Shown here in pieces: positions 32,248-40,614 of a stretch of DNA of 46,418 bases. The position numbers and the translations under genes are program-made. The DNA is taken from positions 1 through 46,418 of the forward strand of contig JASJBB010000014.1 in NCBI GenBank assembly GCA_030066735.1, in the 5' to 3' direction. Within the stretch, counting starts at the first letter, position 1. Every line of letters starts with the position of its first letter. Below the pieces are notes generated by a model. That model saw nothing but the letters and a program-made list of their open reading frames with translations. It was not told where the DNA came from and ran no database searches. This DNA is from Woeseiaceae bacterium. GTDB taxonomy: Bacteria; Pseudomonadota; Gammaproteobacteria; Steroidobacterales; Woeseiaceae.

Positions 32248-34599
32248 ATGCAGGACCTCCAACAAGGAATCGAGCTTGCGGGCCGATACACGCTGGCCAG
32301 GAAGCTCGGGACCGGCGGTGCCGCACAGACGTGGCTCGCTAACGATCGGCTGACGCGCGCTTCGGTCGCGCTCAAGGTCCTGGCCAGCGACCGTGTCCCG
32401 CCGGCGGCGTTTCACAAGGAATGGCAGACAGGCATCCGGCTGATGCACGCACACATCGTGCGCGTATTCGAATACAGTGAGGACGCCGAACGGCCGTTCT
32501 ACAGCCTGCAATTCATCGACGGGCCGGACATTAGCGTGCTGGCCGGGGCCCCGCTGGAACATCTGCTCCCGCCCGTCGCGCTGATCGCCGACGCCCTGCG
32601 CTACGCGCACGGCAAGGACGTCGTGCATCGCGACATCAAGGCCGGCAACGTACTTCTCGATGGCAACGGCGCCCCGTACCTGATCGACTTCGGCGTCGCG
32701 GCAACGGCGGGCATTGCCGGGTCCGGCGGCTCGCTGATTGCCGCCAGTCCGCAAGCGCTGGCCGGCGTTGCCGCGCAACCGGCGGATGACGTCTTTGCCC
32801 TCGGCGGGCTGCTTTACGAACTGATCAGCGGCGCGTCGCCGTACTCGTCGGACGCGACCGAGGACGATATCCGCAATACCGTACCCGCTCCCGTTACCCG
32901 TCCCGACGGCAGCCCGGTGCCGGCAGCGATCGCCGAGCTGGTCGCGGCGATGCTGGACAAGGATGCCGTAGCACGGCCCAGTGCTGAAGATGTCGCCGCC
33001 GCAATCGAGGCTGCGGGGTTCGGCGCGGCGCCGGCACCTGCTTCTTATGCCGGTGTTCGTGAGACCCAGGCCGAGCAGGTCATCGAGGCCAGCACCGGCG
33101 TGCGCGGCCAGTCGCGCCATGCCGAGGTGGCGGCGAAACTGGATTCGCAGCCGGGCGGCGGCATCCACCCCAGGACGCTCGGCATTGCCCTGGCGGCCCT
33201 GCTGGCCATACTGGTCGGTGTCGTGTTTTTCATTCCGGACCCGACGACGATCGATGACCGGGACGAGCCGGCGGCCGCTTCCGAAGAGTCAACGGCGGCC
33301 CAGCCTTCCGACGATGAACAAGACGACGAGGTGTCCGCGCCGCGTGACGATGCGCCCCAGCGCGATGCCCGGGTGGTGGCCCGGTCCGATACCGACGCGA
33401 TCCTCGGCCGGCTGTTGTCGCGCATGGAGACGCTCGAGAGTCGCGGGGTGCAGCGCTGGGGAGGCTTGCGTTTCAGCCAGGCGCAGGCCGTCTATGCCGA
33501 GGGTGACACGGCCTACCTGGCGCGCGACTATGCGCTGGCCGCGGCGAAATACGATGAGGCGATCGCGTTGCTCGATCCGCTGCTCGATGAGGTCGAGCAG
33601 GTGTTCGCGACGACCCTGGCCGAGGCGCAGGCGGCGCTCGATGCCGCCGATTCGATCGAGGCCCTGCGCTTGTTCGAACTGGCCGTCGCGATCACGCCGA
33701 ATCATCCCGGCGCCAACGCCGGTTACATCCGGGCCAAGAACCTCGACGCCGTCATGTCGTTGACGGACCAGGGCATGAGGTTTGAAAACGATCTCGAGCT
33801 CGAGGCGGCGCGCGAGAGTTTCGCGCAGGCTGTCGAACTCGACCCGCAATGGCAACCGGCGCAGGACGGTCTCGAGCGCGTGCTGGGCACGATTCGCCAG
33901 ATGGAATTCGACCAGCGCATGACCGAGGGACTGATTTCGCTCGGCGAGGGTGACTACGCCGGGGCGCGCGCGGCGTTCAGGATGGCACAGGAGATCATGC
34001 CGGGTTCGCCAGAGCCGGCCGATGGGCTGCTGCAGGTTGATCAGGGCATTCGGCTGAACCGGATTTCGTCACTCGAAATCCGGGCACAGGACGAGGAGGA
34101 GTCCGAGGCCTGGGAAACCGTGGTCGAGACGTACCAGGAGATTCTCGAGATCGATCCCGACCTGGCGTTTGCTCAGGACGGGCTGCAGCGCGCCCGGCGG
34201 ATGACCGCGTTGCACGAGCAGCTCGACGAGTACATCGCGAAGCCCGACAGCCTCAGCGCCCCGGGCACGATGGCCCGGGCAACGCGGCTGGTCGTGGACA
34301 TTACGCGCATGCCCGAGATCGGTCCGCGGCTCGGCGGCCAGCGTGACGAGTTGTCGCGTTTGTTGAAACGCGCAGCGACGCCACTGACCGTCAAACTCGT
34401 TTCGGATAACGTCACCGACGTATCTATCTACAAGGTTGGTAAACTCGGCAGCTTTGAAACCCACGAACTCGAACTGCGGCCGGGAACCTATGTCGCGGTC
34501 GGCAGTCGAGCCGGCTACCGCGACGTCAGGCTGGAGTTTCGCGTTGCGCCCGAAATAGACAGGCAGCCTGTCGTCGTTCGTTGCGAGGAGCCGATTTGA
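32248..34599 (+). CDS. Membrane Ser/Thr kinase with extracytoplasmic TPR-like domain
   Basis: The 783-residue protein has a cytoplasmic kinase domain (about 13-260) with KLGTGGAAQTWLA, Lys 43, HRDIKAGN at 127-134 and DFG at 147-149. The APE motif is altered to ASPQ. One membrane helix lies at about 310-330 (LGIALAALLAILVGVVFFIP), followed by an acidic linker. A long helical region (about 395-640) follows with TPR-like units such as ALAAAKYDEAIALLDPLL, ALRLFELAVAITPNHPGANA and ARESFAQAVELDPQWQPAQD. The final 100 residues look PEGA-like (HELELRPGTYVAVGSRAGYR). The expected topology puts the TPR and PEGA-like parts in the periplasm as a sensor or docking domain. Its stop overlaps the TTG start of the next gene. 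Confidence 0.9.
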   Translation: MQDLQQGIELAGRYTLARKLGTGGAAQTWLANDRLTRASVALKVLASDRVPPAAFHKEWQTGIRLMHAHIVRVFEYSEDAERPFYSLQFIDGPDISVLAGAPLEHLLPPVALIADALRYAHGKDVVHRDIKAGNVLLDGNGAPYLIDFGVAATAGIAGSGGSLIAASPQALAGVAAQPADDVFALGGLLYELISGASPYSSDATEDDIRNTVPAPVTRPDGSPVPAAIAELVAAMLDKDAVARPSAEDVAAAIEAAGFGAAPAPASYAGVRETQAEQVIEASTGVRGQSRHAEVAAKLDSQPGGGIHPRTLGIALAALLAILVGVVFFIPDPTTIDDRDEPAAASEESTAAQPSDDEQDDEVSAPRDDAPQRDARVVARSDTDAILGRLLSRMETLESRGVQRWGGLRFSQAQAVYAEGDTAYLARDYALAAAKYDEAIALLDPLLDEVEQVFATTLAEAQAALDAADSIEALRLFELAVAITPNHPGANAGYIRAKNLDAVMSLTDQGMRFENDLELEAARESFAQAVELDPQWQPAQDGLERVLGTIRQMEFDQRMTEGLISLGEGDYAGARAAFRMAQEIMPGSPEPADGLLQVDQGIRLNRISSLEIRAQDEEESEAWETVVETYQEILEIDPDLAFAQDGLQRARRMTALHEQLDEYIAKPDSLSAPGTMARATRLVVDITRMPEIGPRLGGQRDELSRLLKRAATPLTVKLVSDNVTDVSIYKVGKLGSFETHELELRPGTYVAVGSRAGYRDVRLEFRVAPEIDRQPVVVRCEEPI

Positions 34600-37022
34600 A
34601 ATTCGATGACCTGACGATTCGTGATGTCGAAGGCGAGCGCCGCGTCGACGCGGCCGAGCTGCCGCTGCGTGTCGGTACCGGGATCGACTGCCAGCTGCGG
34701 TTGCCGGGACCCGGGGGCGGCCCGGTCATGGTGCTCGACCTGCTGGACGGATCTCCGTTCGTACAGCCGTTCGGCCGCAACAATGCCATGCAAATCAACG
34801 GCGAGCCGCTGGTCGCCAGCTCGAGGCTCGGTGACGGCGACGAACTGCAATTCTTCGGCAGCCGCATTCTCGTGTCGGCCGGCGACGACGGACTGGTGCT
34901 CGAGGTGCGGCTCGAGGACAGCGCCTACGTTACGGCGCCGCCCGAGATGCCGGAGGATGCGGCGCTGCCCGATGACGAGGCCATCGCGCCGACGGCATTC
35001 CGGCGTGCCGCGGCGACCCATGCCGCCGTTGAGGCCAAGCACCGCAGTCCGCTGAAAGCCATCATTGGTGCGGCGCTTGCCGTGCTCGCCATCGCGTCGT
35101 ACCTGCTGTTCACGTCGTCCTCGGTGCAGTTCGAAGTCAATCCCTCGGATCCGGACAGCCTGTCCATTGCCGGCGGGTGGTTCCAGCTGCCCATCGGCGA
35201 TCGCGTGCTGCTGCGCAACGGTGAATACACGGTCGTCGTGCGCAAGGAAGGCTATTACGACGTCAACCAGAATTTTGCCGTGGCGGGTGAGGACGACAAG
35301 ACCGTCAACGTCCGCATGCGACGCCTGCCAGGCCGCCTGACCGTGGTTACCAGCCCGCCCGTCGACGCCGTCGTGTCGATTGACAACGCGACCGTCGGCA
35401 AGACGCCGTTCGGTCCGTTCGAACTGCAGCCCGGTGAGCACAGTGTCAACGTTCGCGCGGATCGCTACCTGCCGTTCGGCGACGTGGTTACGGTTCCCGG
35501 CCTCGATTTGCAGGAAACGCTGCACGTTCAGCTGGTGCCACGCTGGTCGAACGTCGAAGTGACCTCGGAGCCTGCGGGCGCCGCGATCTTCGCCGGCGCG
35601 GAGCGGCTGGGCGTAACGCCGGCGACGATCGAACTGCTGGAAGGGCAGCACCAGATCAGCGTCGTCAAAGACGGCTTCGCCGCCTGGGACGGGACCGTCG
35701 ACGCGGAGCCGGATACGGACCAGGCGCTGCCGCTGATTCAACTGCAGCCTGCGAACGCAAAATTACTGGTCAACTCGGTGCCGCGCTCGGCCAACGTGAC
35801 GGTTGACGGCCGGTACCGCGGGCAATCGCCGATCACGCTGTCGCTGGCGCCCGGTGTCGACTACACGATCGGCCTGTCCAAGGCCGGCTACGGAACGGCC
35901 AGTCAACGCGTGCGCCTCGGGGCGGCGGCCAGCGACTCGATTACGGTGGACCTGTCGGCCCGAACCGGCGCGCTGACCGTCAACGTACAGCCTGCCGATG
36001 CCGACATCTACGTCGACGGCCGCGTTCGCGCGAAGGGCTCGACCACGCTGCAGCTGAGCTCGGCGCCGCACAGGATAGAGGTCCGCAAGAACGGCTACCA
36101 GACCTGGACTCGCACGGTCACGCCGCGCCCGGGCTACCCACAGACGGTCACTGCACGGCTGCGATCGCTCGAGGAGATCGAGCGCGCCAAGATCCAGCAA
36201 ACGGTCACGACGGTCGACGACCAGACCTTGCGCCGCGTAGAGCCGGGGACCTTCCGGATGGGATCGTCGCGCGCCGAACAGGGGCGTCGTGCCAACGAAG
36301 TCATCGTGCCGGTAACCCTGACCCGGCCATTCCTGATCGGCGTGCGCGAGGTGACCAACACGGAATTTACAAAGTTCCGCCCCGGGCATGACTCGGGCAG
36401 CGGCATCCATCCGTCGCTGGCCGGCGGCAATAACCCCGTCGCCAACGTCACCTGGGCCGACGCCGCCGAATATTGCAACTGGCTGAGCAAGCGCGAAGGT
36501 CTGAAGCCCGCTTACGAGGAAAAGTTCGGCGAGTGGACCCTGATCCGTCCGCTGACCAATGGCTACCGCCTGCCGACCGAGGCCGAATGGGCCTGGGCGA
36601 TCCGGTACGGCGGCCGCCCCAGCGCCACCCGGTTCTCCTGGGGCAACGACTGGCCTCCGGAACGCAACAGCGGCAACTTTGCCGATCGCTCCGCGATCGA
36701 CCTTGCGCCTTCGGTCGTGCCGCGCTACGACGACGGCTACGCCTCCACTGCGCCGGGCGGCAAGTTCCCGGCCAATGCGCTGGGCATTTTCGATGGCGCC
36801 GGCAACGTGGCCGAATGGGTCAACGACATCTACAGCGTCCCGACGCCGGGGCAGACGACGGCGATCGTCGACCCGCTCGGACCTGACACGGGCACATCGC
36901 ATGTCGTGCGCGGCTCGAGTTGGCGCCACGCCGGCGTGCTGGAGCTGCGTTACAGTTTCCGCGAAAGCGAGAACGAGGCACGTCCGGACCTGGGGTTCCG
37001 GATCGCGCGGTCGATCGACTGA
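34596..37022 (+). CDS. Membrane protein: FHA-like domain, PEGA repeats, SUMF1/FGE-fold domain
   Basis: This 808-residue protein starts at TTG 34596, overlapping the kinase stop (TTGA), with GAGGAG upstream. Residues 5-105 resemble an FHA fold (LRVGTGIDCQLRL, LGDGDELQFFG) but lack the phosphate-binding S-x-x-H. A membrane helix lies at 154-173. Then come about four PEGA repeats (185-530; ending in phrases like GEHSVNVRADRY, GQHQISVVKDGF, APHRIEVRKNGY). The C-terminus (about 545-808) is a SUMF1 domain: GTFRMGSS, VTWADAAEYCNWLSKREG, YRLPTEAEWAWAIRYGG and NVAEWVNDIY. Its closing RGSSWRHAGVLELRYSFR lacks the catalytic Cys pair of formylglycine-generating enzyme, so it is probably a binding module. 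No sulfatase is nearby. Confidence 0.88.
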   Translation: MKFDDLTIRDVEGERRVDAAELPLRVGTGIDCQLRLPGPGGGPVMVLDLLDGSPFVQPFGRNNAMQINGEPLVASSRLGDGDELQFFGSRILVSAGDDGLVLEVRLEDSAYVTAPPEMPEDAALPDDEAIAPTAFRRAAATHAAVEAKHRSPLKAIIGAALAVLAIASYLLFTSSSVQFEVNPSDPDSLSIAGGWFQLPIGDRVLLRNGEYTVVVRKEGYYDVNQNFAVAGEDDKTVNVRMRRLPGRLTVVTSPPVDAVVSIDNATVGKTPFGPFELQPGEHSVNVRADRYLPFGDVVTVPGLDLQETLHVQLVPRWSNVEVTSEPAGAAIFAGAERLGVTPATIELLEGQHQISVVKDGFAAWDGTVDAEPDTDQALPLIQLQPANAKLLVNSVPRSANVTVDGRYRGQSPITLSLAPGVDYTIGLSKAGYGTASQRVRLGAAASDSITVDLSARTGALTVNVQPADADIYVDGRVRAKGSTTLQLSSAPHRIEVRKNGYQTWTRTVTPRPGYPQTVTARLRSLEEIERAKIQQTVTTVDDQTLRRVEPGTFRMGSSRAEQGRRANEVIVPVTLTRPFLIGVREVTNTEFTKFRPGHDSGSGIHPSLAGGNNPVANVTWADAAEYCNWLSKREGLKPAYEEKFGEWTLIRPLTNGYRLPTEAEWAWAIRYGGRPSATRFSWGNDWPPERNSGNFADRSAIDLAPSVVPRYDDGYASTAPGGKFPANALGIFDGAGNVAEWVNDIYSVPTPGQTTAIVDPLGPDTGTSHVVRGSSWRHAGVLELRYSFRESENEARPDLGFRIARSID

Positions 37023-37041
37023 ATTTCATGCGACAATCGCA

Positions 37042-37076
37042 CGTTAATGCGGTCAAAGAACACTGACCGGGTAACG
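37042..37076 (+). promoter_or_regulatory. Composite hairpin before the acidic-protein gene
   Basis: CGTTA (37042-37046) pairs with TAACG (37072-37076), and inside it CGGTCA (37050-37055) pairs with TGACCG (37064-37069) around an 8-base loop. The outer stem ends at the first base of the GAGGAA ribosome site of the next gene. It could control translation or protect the transcript. No T-run follows, so it is not a terminator. Confidence 0.4.
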
Positions 37077-37086
37077 AGGAATTGCC

Positions 37087-37332
37087 GTGATTCGCTACTT
37101 ATGGATCCTGACCGCGATGGTGTTTATGGCATCGGCGTCTGCTCAGGACGCTGACCCGGACACCGGCGACGAGGATACGGTGGAGGACGCAGCACCAGAG
37201 CCCGAGCAGGAACCCGTCGAGTACGACGAGACCGGTCTTGACGAACAGGGGTTCGCGGATGAGGACGACGACTTCGATCCGACCGAGGTGATCCCGACGG
37301 ACCAATCCATCGATTTTCCAGCGGATATCTAG
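37087..37332 (+). CDS. Small acidic exported protein
   Basis: The 81-residue protein begins at GTG 37087, five bases after GAGGAA. It has a signal peptide (MIRYLWILTAMVFMASASA, cleavage before QD). The mature part of about 62 residues is extremely acidic, with roughly one third Asp or Glu, and ends DPTEVIPTDQSIDFPADI. No known family is recognised. It lies between the SUMF1-fold protein gene and the channel gene with gaps of 64 and 16 bases, so it is likely a periplasmic accessory of that complex, perhaps a charge-based partner or a calcium binder. That role is inference. Confidence 0.7.
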   Translation: MIRYLWILTAMVFMASASAQDADPDTGDEDTVEDAAPEPEQEPVEYDETGLDEQGFADEDDDFDPTEVIPTDQSIDFPADI

Positions 37333-37348
37333 CACCGATAATCAATCT

Positions 37349-38149
37349 ATGAACAAAAAGAACATACCCGTCGAATTCGTCTTCCAGCTGTTCGCGCTGA
37401 TCATTGCAATCATAATCGTGCATGCGTTTTACCAGACGGTCGTGCGGCCCAATGCGGCACAGATCATCGAAGAGCAAAATGCAGCTGCCGCCGCAGACCC
37501 GGATTACGTGCGCGAGCGTCGCGTCGCGGTACTGATCAAGGACCTCGAGCAGGAAGCCTGTTTCATACTCGGTATCTGGGCGCTGGCGATCATGGGGTAC
37601 AAGGCGATCACGATTTCGCGCGAACGAAGCCTGTTGGACGTCGACCTGGTGCCCGTTGCGGAGGGGATGCGAATATTGCCGGAGGACACGCGCGAATTTG
37701 CGCGCCAGATCCAGGCGCTGCCCGTAGAGAGCCAGTCCATGTTGTTGCCGCGCGCTCTGCTCAATGCGTTGCGGCGATTCGCGACGACGCGCAACATCCA
37801 GGACGTCTCGAGCAGCACCCGGGATATCTTCGAATCCGAGGCCGAGCGGCTCGAATCGGAACTGTCGATGATCCGGTATATCTCCTGGGCAATTCCGTCG
37901 ATTGGTTTTATCGGCACCGTGCGCGGCATCGGTGAGGCCCTGGCGCAGGCCGACAAGGCCGTGCAGGGCGACATCGCCGGCGTTACCCAGAGCCTCGGCG
38001 TAGCGTTCAACTCGACGTTTATCGCGCTGCTCATCAGCATCTTCCTGATGTTCCTGGTGCACCAGCTGCAGCTTGTGCAGGAGCGCCTGATCTTCGACGG
38101 CGAAACCTATTGCAATGACAAGCTGATTCGCCACATGAAGGCGGACTAG
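37349..38149 (+). CDS. MotA/TolQ/ExbB-type proton channel protein
   Basis: The 266-residue protein has four predicted membrane helices (about 8-28, 70-88, 176-198 and 215-240). Helix 3 reads WAIPSIGFIGTVRGIGEAL, close to the APYVGLFGTVWGI motif of TolQ/ExbB. Helix 4 reads SLGVAFNSTFIALLISIFL, matching the conserved ALVATAIGLFAAIP position with its Thr. A cytoplasmic domain of about 85 residues lies between helices 2 and 3. In the family, five such subunits surround two ExbD/TolR/MotB helices and use proton flow to do mechanical work. No normal ExbD, TolR or MotB is adjacent. The two VWA proteins downstream supply similar Asp-containing helices. Confidence 0.88.
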   Translation: MNKKNIPVEFVFQLFALIIAIIIVHAFYQTVVRPNAAQIIEEQNAAAAADPDYVRERRVAVLIKDLEQEACFILGIWALAIMGYKAITISRERSLLDVDLVPVAEGMRILPEDTREFARQIQALPVESQSMLLPRALLNALRRFATTRNIQDVSSSTRDIFESEAERLESELSMIRYISWAIPSIGFIGTVRGIGEALAQADKAVQGDIAGVTQSLGVAFNSTFIALLISIFLMFLVHQLQLVQERLIFDGETYCNDKLIRHMKAD

Positions 38150-38165
38150 GGCAACCGGAGTCGCC

Positions 38166-39527
38166 GTGTCCCTGCTCGCCGTCCATCTCAACGATGCCGC
38201 CATCTCGGTCCTGGACGCGGACCGCGTGCTTTACCGGGAGCCGGGTTTTGCTCTGCTCGATGACGACCGCCTGACAACGGGGGCGGCCGCGTTCGCGCAG
38301 GCGCGGCTGAAGCCGCGCAGGATTCACAATCATTTCTGGTCCGAGCTGCGCACCGAGCCGCTGGCCGATCGTCGCTTTCATCACCTGAGCGCCGCCGACA
38401 TCGTCAGCCGGCAGCTGGAACAGATGTGGCAGCGCGTGACCGGTGAGGCGATCGTCGTTGCCGTGCCCGGCTACATGGATACCGCCAGTCTCGGCCTGTT
38501 CCTCGGCATTGCCGCCGAGCTGCACATCCCGGTGGCGGGAATGGTCGATGCGGCGGTGGCGGCCACGCGCCGCGAATACCAGGGCGCCGTTCCGGTTCAC
38601 GTCGACTTCGGTCTGCACTCGGCGCTGTTGACGCGCCTGACGCAGTCCGGCCAGGTGCAGGTGGATCGCGCCGAAGTCATTGACGAGTGCGGCATGATCG
38701 CGCTCTACGACGCGTGGATTGCGCAGATTGCCGAGGCATTCGTGCTGCAGTCGCGTTTCGACCCGCTGCACACGGCCGAGACCGAGCAGATGTTGCAGAA
38801 CCGCCTGAAAGACTGGCTGATTGCCGCGTCGGCAGGTGACACGGTGGCGATGGAGATCGAGTACCGCGGCATCAGTCACGCTGCCGAAATGGAGTCGCTC
38901 GAGCTCGTGGCCACGGCCGCGCCGGTCTATCACCGCATCGTCAGCAAGCTGCGCGCGCTGTATCGCGCCGACGAAACGCCGGCGCTGCAACTGTCCGATC
39001 GGGCGGCGCGCATGCCGGGCCTGGCCGACATCCTGACCGCGCGCGTCGGCGGCGAGCTGTTCGTCCAGGAGCCGGGCGCCACGGCGCGCGGCCTGCTGGC
39101 TCGCTGCGGCGACATGAAATCGGGCCAGGGCGCCGTGAGCCTGGTGCGCAAATTACCCTGGGACCAGGCGCCCGTTGCGGCGGCCGCGGACAGCGCCCCG
39201 CGCCACAGTGGCCAGCCGACCCACGTGCTGTTTAACAACCGCGCCTACGAGATTAATGGCGACCCGCTGGTGCTGGGCACCCAGTCGGGCAGCGCCGGGC
39301 GATCGATCGACCTGCAGCAGGACATGCCGGGTGTCTCGCGCCAGCACTGCGCGCTGCAGCAGGAAAACGGCCAGTGCATCATTCGCGATCACAGCCGTTA
39401 CGGGACGTTTCTGAACGGCCACCGGATCGACGGCTCCGCTGTGTTGCAGATCGGCGATCTCGTGCGCCTGGGCACGCCCGGCTACGAACTGCGGCTGATT
39501 ACGACGGAGACTGACAATGGCGCGTAA
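38166..39527 (+). CDS. Actin/Hsp70-like ATPase domain fused to FHA domain
   Basis: The 453-residue protein starts at GTG 38166 with GGAG upstream. Its N-terminal 330 residues look like a diverged actin/Hsp70-type ATPase. Signs are IVVAVPGYMDTASLGLFLGI followed by AAELHIPVAGMVDAAVAAT, as in the Hsp70 connect region, and VPVHVDFGLHSALLTRL, a possible second phosphate loop. The first phosphate loop (LLAVHLNDAAISVL) is degenerate. Residues 352-450 are a canonical FHA domain with PGVSRQHCAL (391-394) and RYGTFLNGHRI (412-418), the phosphothreonine-binding residues. It is cytoplasmic and would bind a phosphorylated partner from the cluster's kinases. Its end overlaps the next gene by 11 bases. Confidence 0.82.
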   Translation: MSLLAVHLNDAAISVLDADRVLYREPGFALLDDDRLTTGAAAFAQARLKPRRIHNHFWSELRTEPLADRRFHHLSAADIVSRQLEQMWQRVTGEAIVVAVPGYMDTASLGLFLGIAAELHIPVAGMVDAAVAATRREYQGAVPVHVDFGLHSALLTRLTQSGQVQVDRAEVIDECGMIALYDAWIAQIAEAFVLQSRFDPLHTAETEQMLQNRLKDWLIAASAGDTVAMEIEYRGISHAAEMESLELVATAAPVYHRIVSKLRALYRADETPALQLSDRAARMPGLADILTARVGGELFVQEPGATARGLLARCGDMKSGQGAVSLVRKLPWDQAPVAAAADSAPRHSGQPTHVLFNNRAYEINGDPLVLGTQSGSAGRSIDLQQDMPGVSRQHCALQQENGQCIIRDHSRYGTFLNGHRIDGSAVLQIGDLVRLGTPGYELRLITTETDNGA

Positions 39528-40614
39528 ACGGCGGCCGTTCGAGGTCTTCAGCATGTCGTTTCTCGACTGCATGAGTTGCGGGTTCGGGGCGGTCATCCTG
39601 TTCTTCATGATCATCAATGCGCAGGTCAAGGAGACCACCGAGGATGATCCGACCGAACTCATGGCCGAAACGCGCAAGCTCGAGGTCGAGATTCTCGAAG
39701 GCCGCAAGAACCTCGTGCTGGCAAAGAACACGATCGAGGAACTCGAGTCCGAAAAGGACACGGCCGAAGGGCGTATCGCCCAGATCATTGCGCTCATCGA
39801 GGAACTGCGCGCCGAACTTGCCGAGTACGACGAGGAAACCCTGGCCGAGATCGAACGCATCGAGCAATTGCAGACCGACATCAAGACGCTCGAGGAAGAG
39901 GTCAAGCGCCTGCTGGCCATGGCAGAGGCCGAGGAATCCGAGGGCAACCGGCTGCGTGAATTCAAAGGCGAGGGTGACCGCCAGTACCTGACGGGCCTCA
40001 AGCTCGGCGGGGAGCGCACGCTGATCCTGGTGGACCGTTCGGCCAGCATGCTGGACGAGACGATCGTCAACATTATCCGCCGCCGCAACATGCCGATCGA
40101 CGACAAGCTGCGCGCTGTCAAATGGCGCCAGGCGGTGGCCAGCGTCGACTGGCTGACGGCCCAGTTCGTCCCGGGCAGCGAATTCCAGATCTACCTCTAC
40201 AACACGACTGCGGAACCGGTCATCGAAGGCTCCGATGGGGTCTGGCTGAAGGCCGACGACGCCACCCAGCTCGATGAGGCGATTCGCGTGTTACGGCGCA
40301 CGGTCCCCGAGGGCGGCACCAACATGAAGTCCGCCATGGAGGTCGTGACCTCGCTGAACCCGTGGCCCGACAACGTCATCCTGATCGCGGACGGGTTACC
40401 GACGATGGACGAGCCGACAACCAACAAGCGCACCGTCAGCGGCCGCGAGCGGGCGCGTTACTTCACCAACGCGGTCAATGAGCTGCCGAGCAACATCCCG
40501 GTCAATGTTTTCCTCTACCCGCTCGAGGGTGACTACGAAGCGCCGTTCCTCTACTGGCTGCTGGCCTACCGCAGCGGCGGTTCTTTCATCAGCGTGAGCA
40601 GGGACTGGCCATGA
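39517..40614 (+). CDS. Membrane-anchored coiled-coil VWA protein 1 with ExbD-like helix
   Basis: The 365-residue protein has a short basic N-terminus and one membrane helix (about 14-35) containing FSMSFLDCMSCGFGAVILFF. A long coiled coil (about 45-150; EELESEKDTAEGRIAQIIAL) and a VWA domain (about 167-360) follow. The MIDAS motif is DRSAS at 173-177, with a Thr in EGGTNMKSAM and an Asp in IADGLPTMD, so metal binding should be intact. Asp 17 sits at the start of the helix in the same place as the proton-carrying Asp of ExbD/TolR (FIDVMLVLL). The layout puts the VWA domain in the periplasm. It overlaps genes on both sides. Its paralogue follows directly. Confidence 0.85.
   Translation: MARKRRPFEVFSMSFLDCMSCGFGAVILFFMIINAQVKETTEDDPTELMAETRKLEVEILEGRKNLVLAKNTIEELESEKDTAEGRIAQIIALIEELRAELAEYDEETLAEIERIEQLQTDIKTLEEEVKRLLAMAEAEESEGNRLREFKGEGDRQYLTGLKLGGERTLILVDRSASMLDETIVNIIRRRNMPIDDKLRAVKWRQAVASVDWLTAQFVPGSEFQIYLYNTTAEPVIEGSDGVWLKADDATQLDEAIRVLRRTVPEGGTNMKSAMEVVTSLNPWPDNVILIADGLPTMDEPTTNKRTVSGRERARYFTNAVNELPSNIPVNVFLYPLEGDYEAPFLYWLLAYRSGGSFISVSRDWP

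Noticed and set aside
36200..37022. An active formylglycine-generating enzyme
   Set aside because: The C-terminal segment lacks the catalytic Cys pair and no sulfatase with a CxPxR site is nearby.
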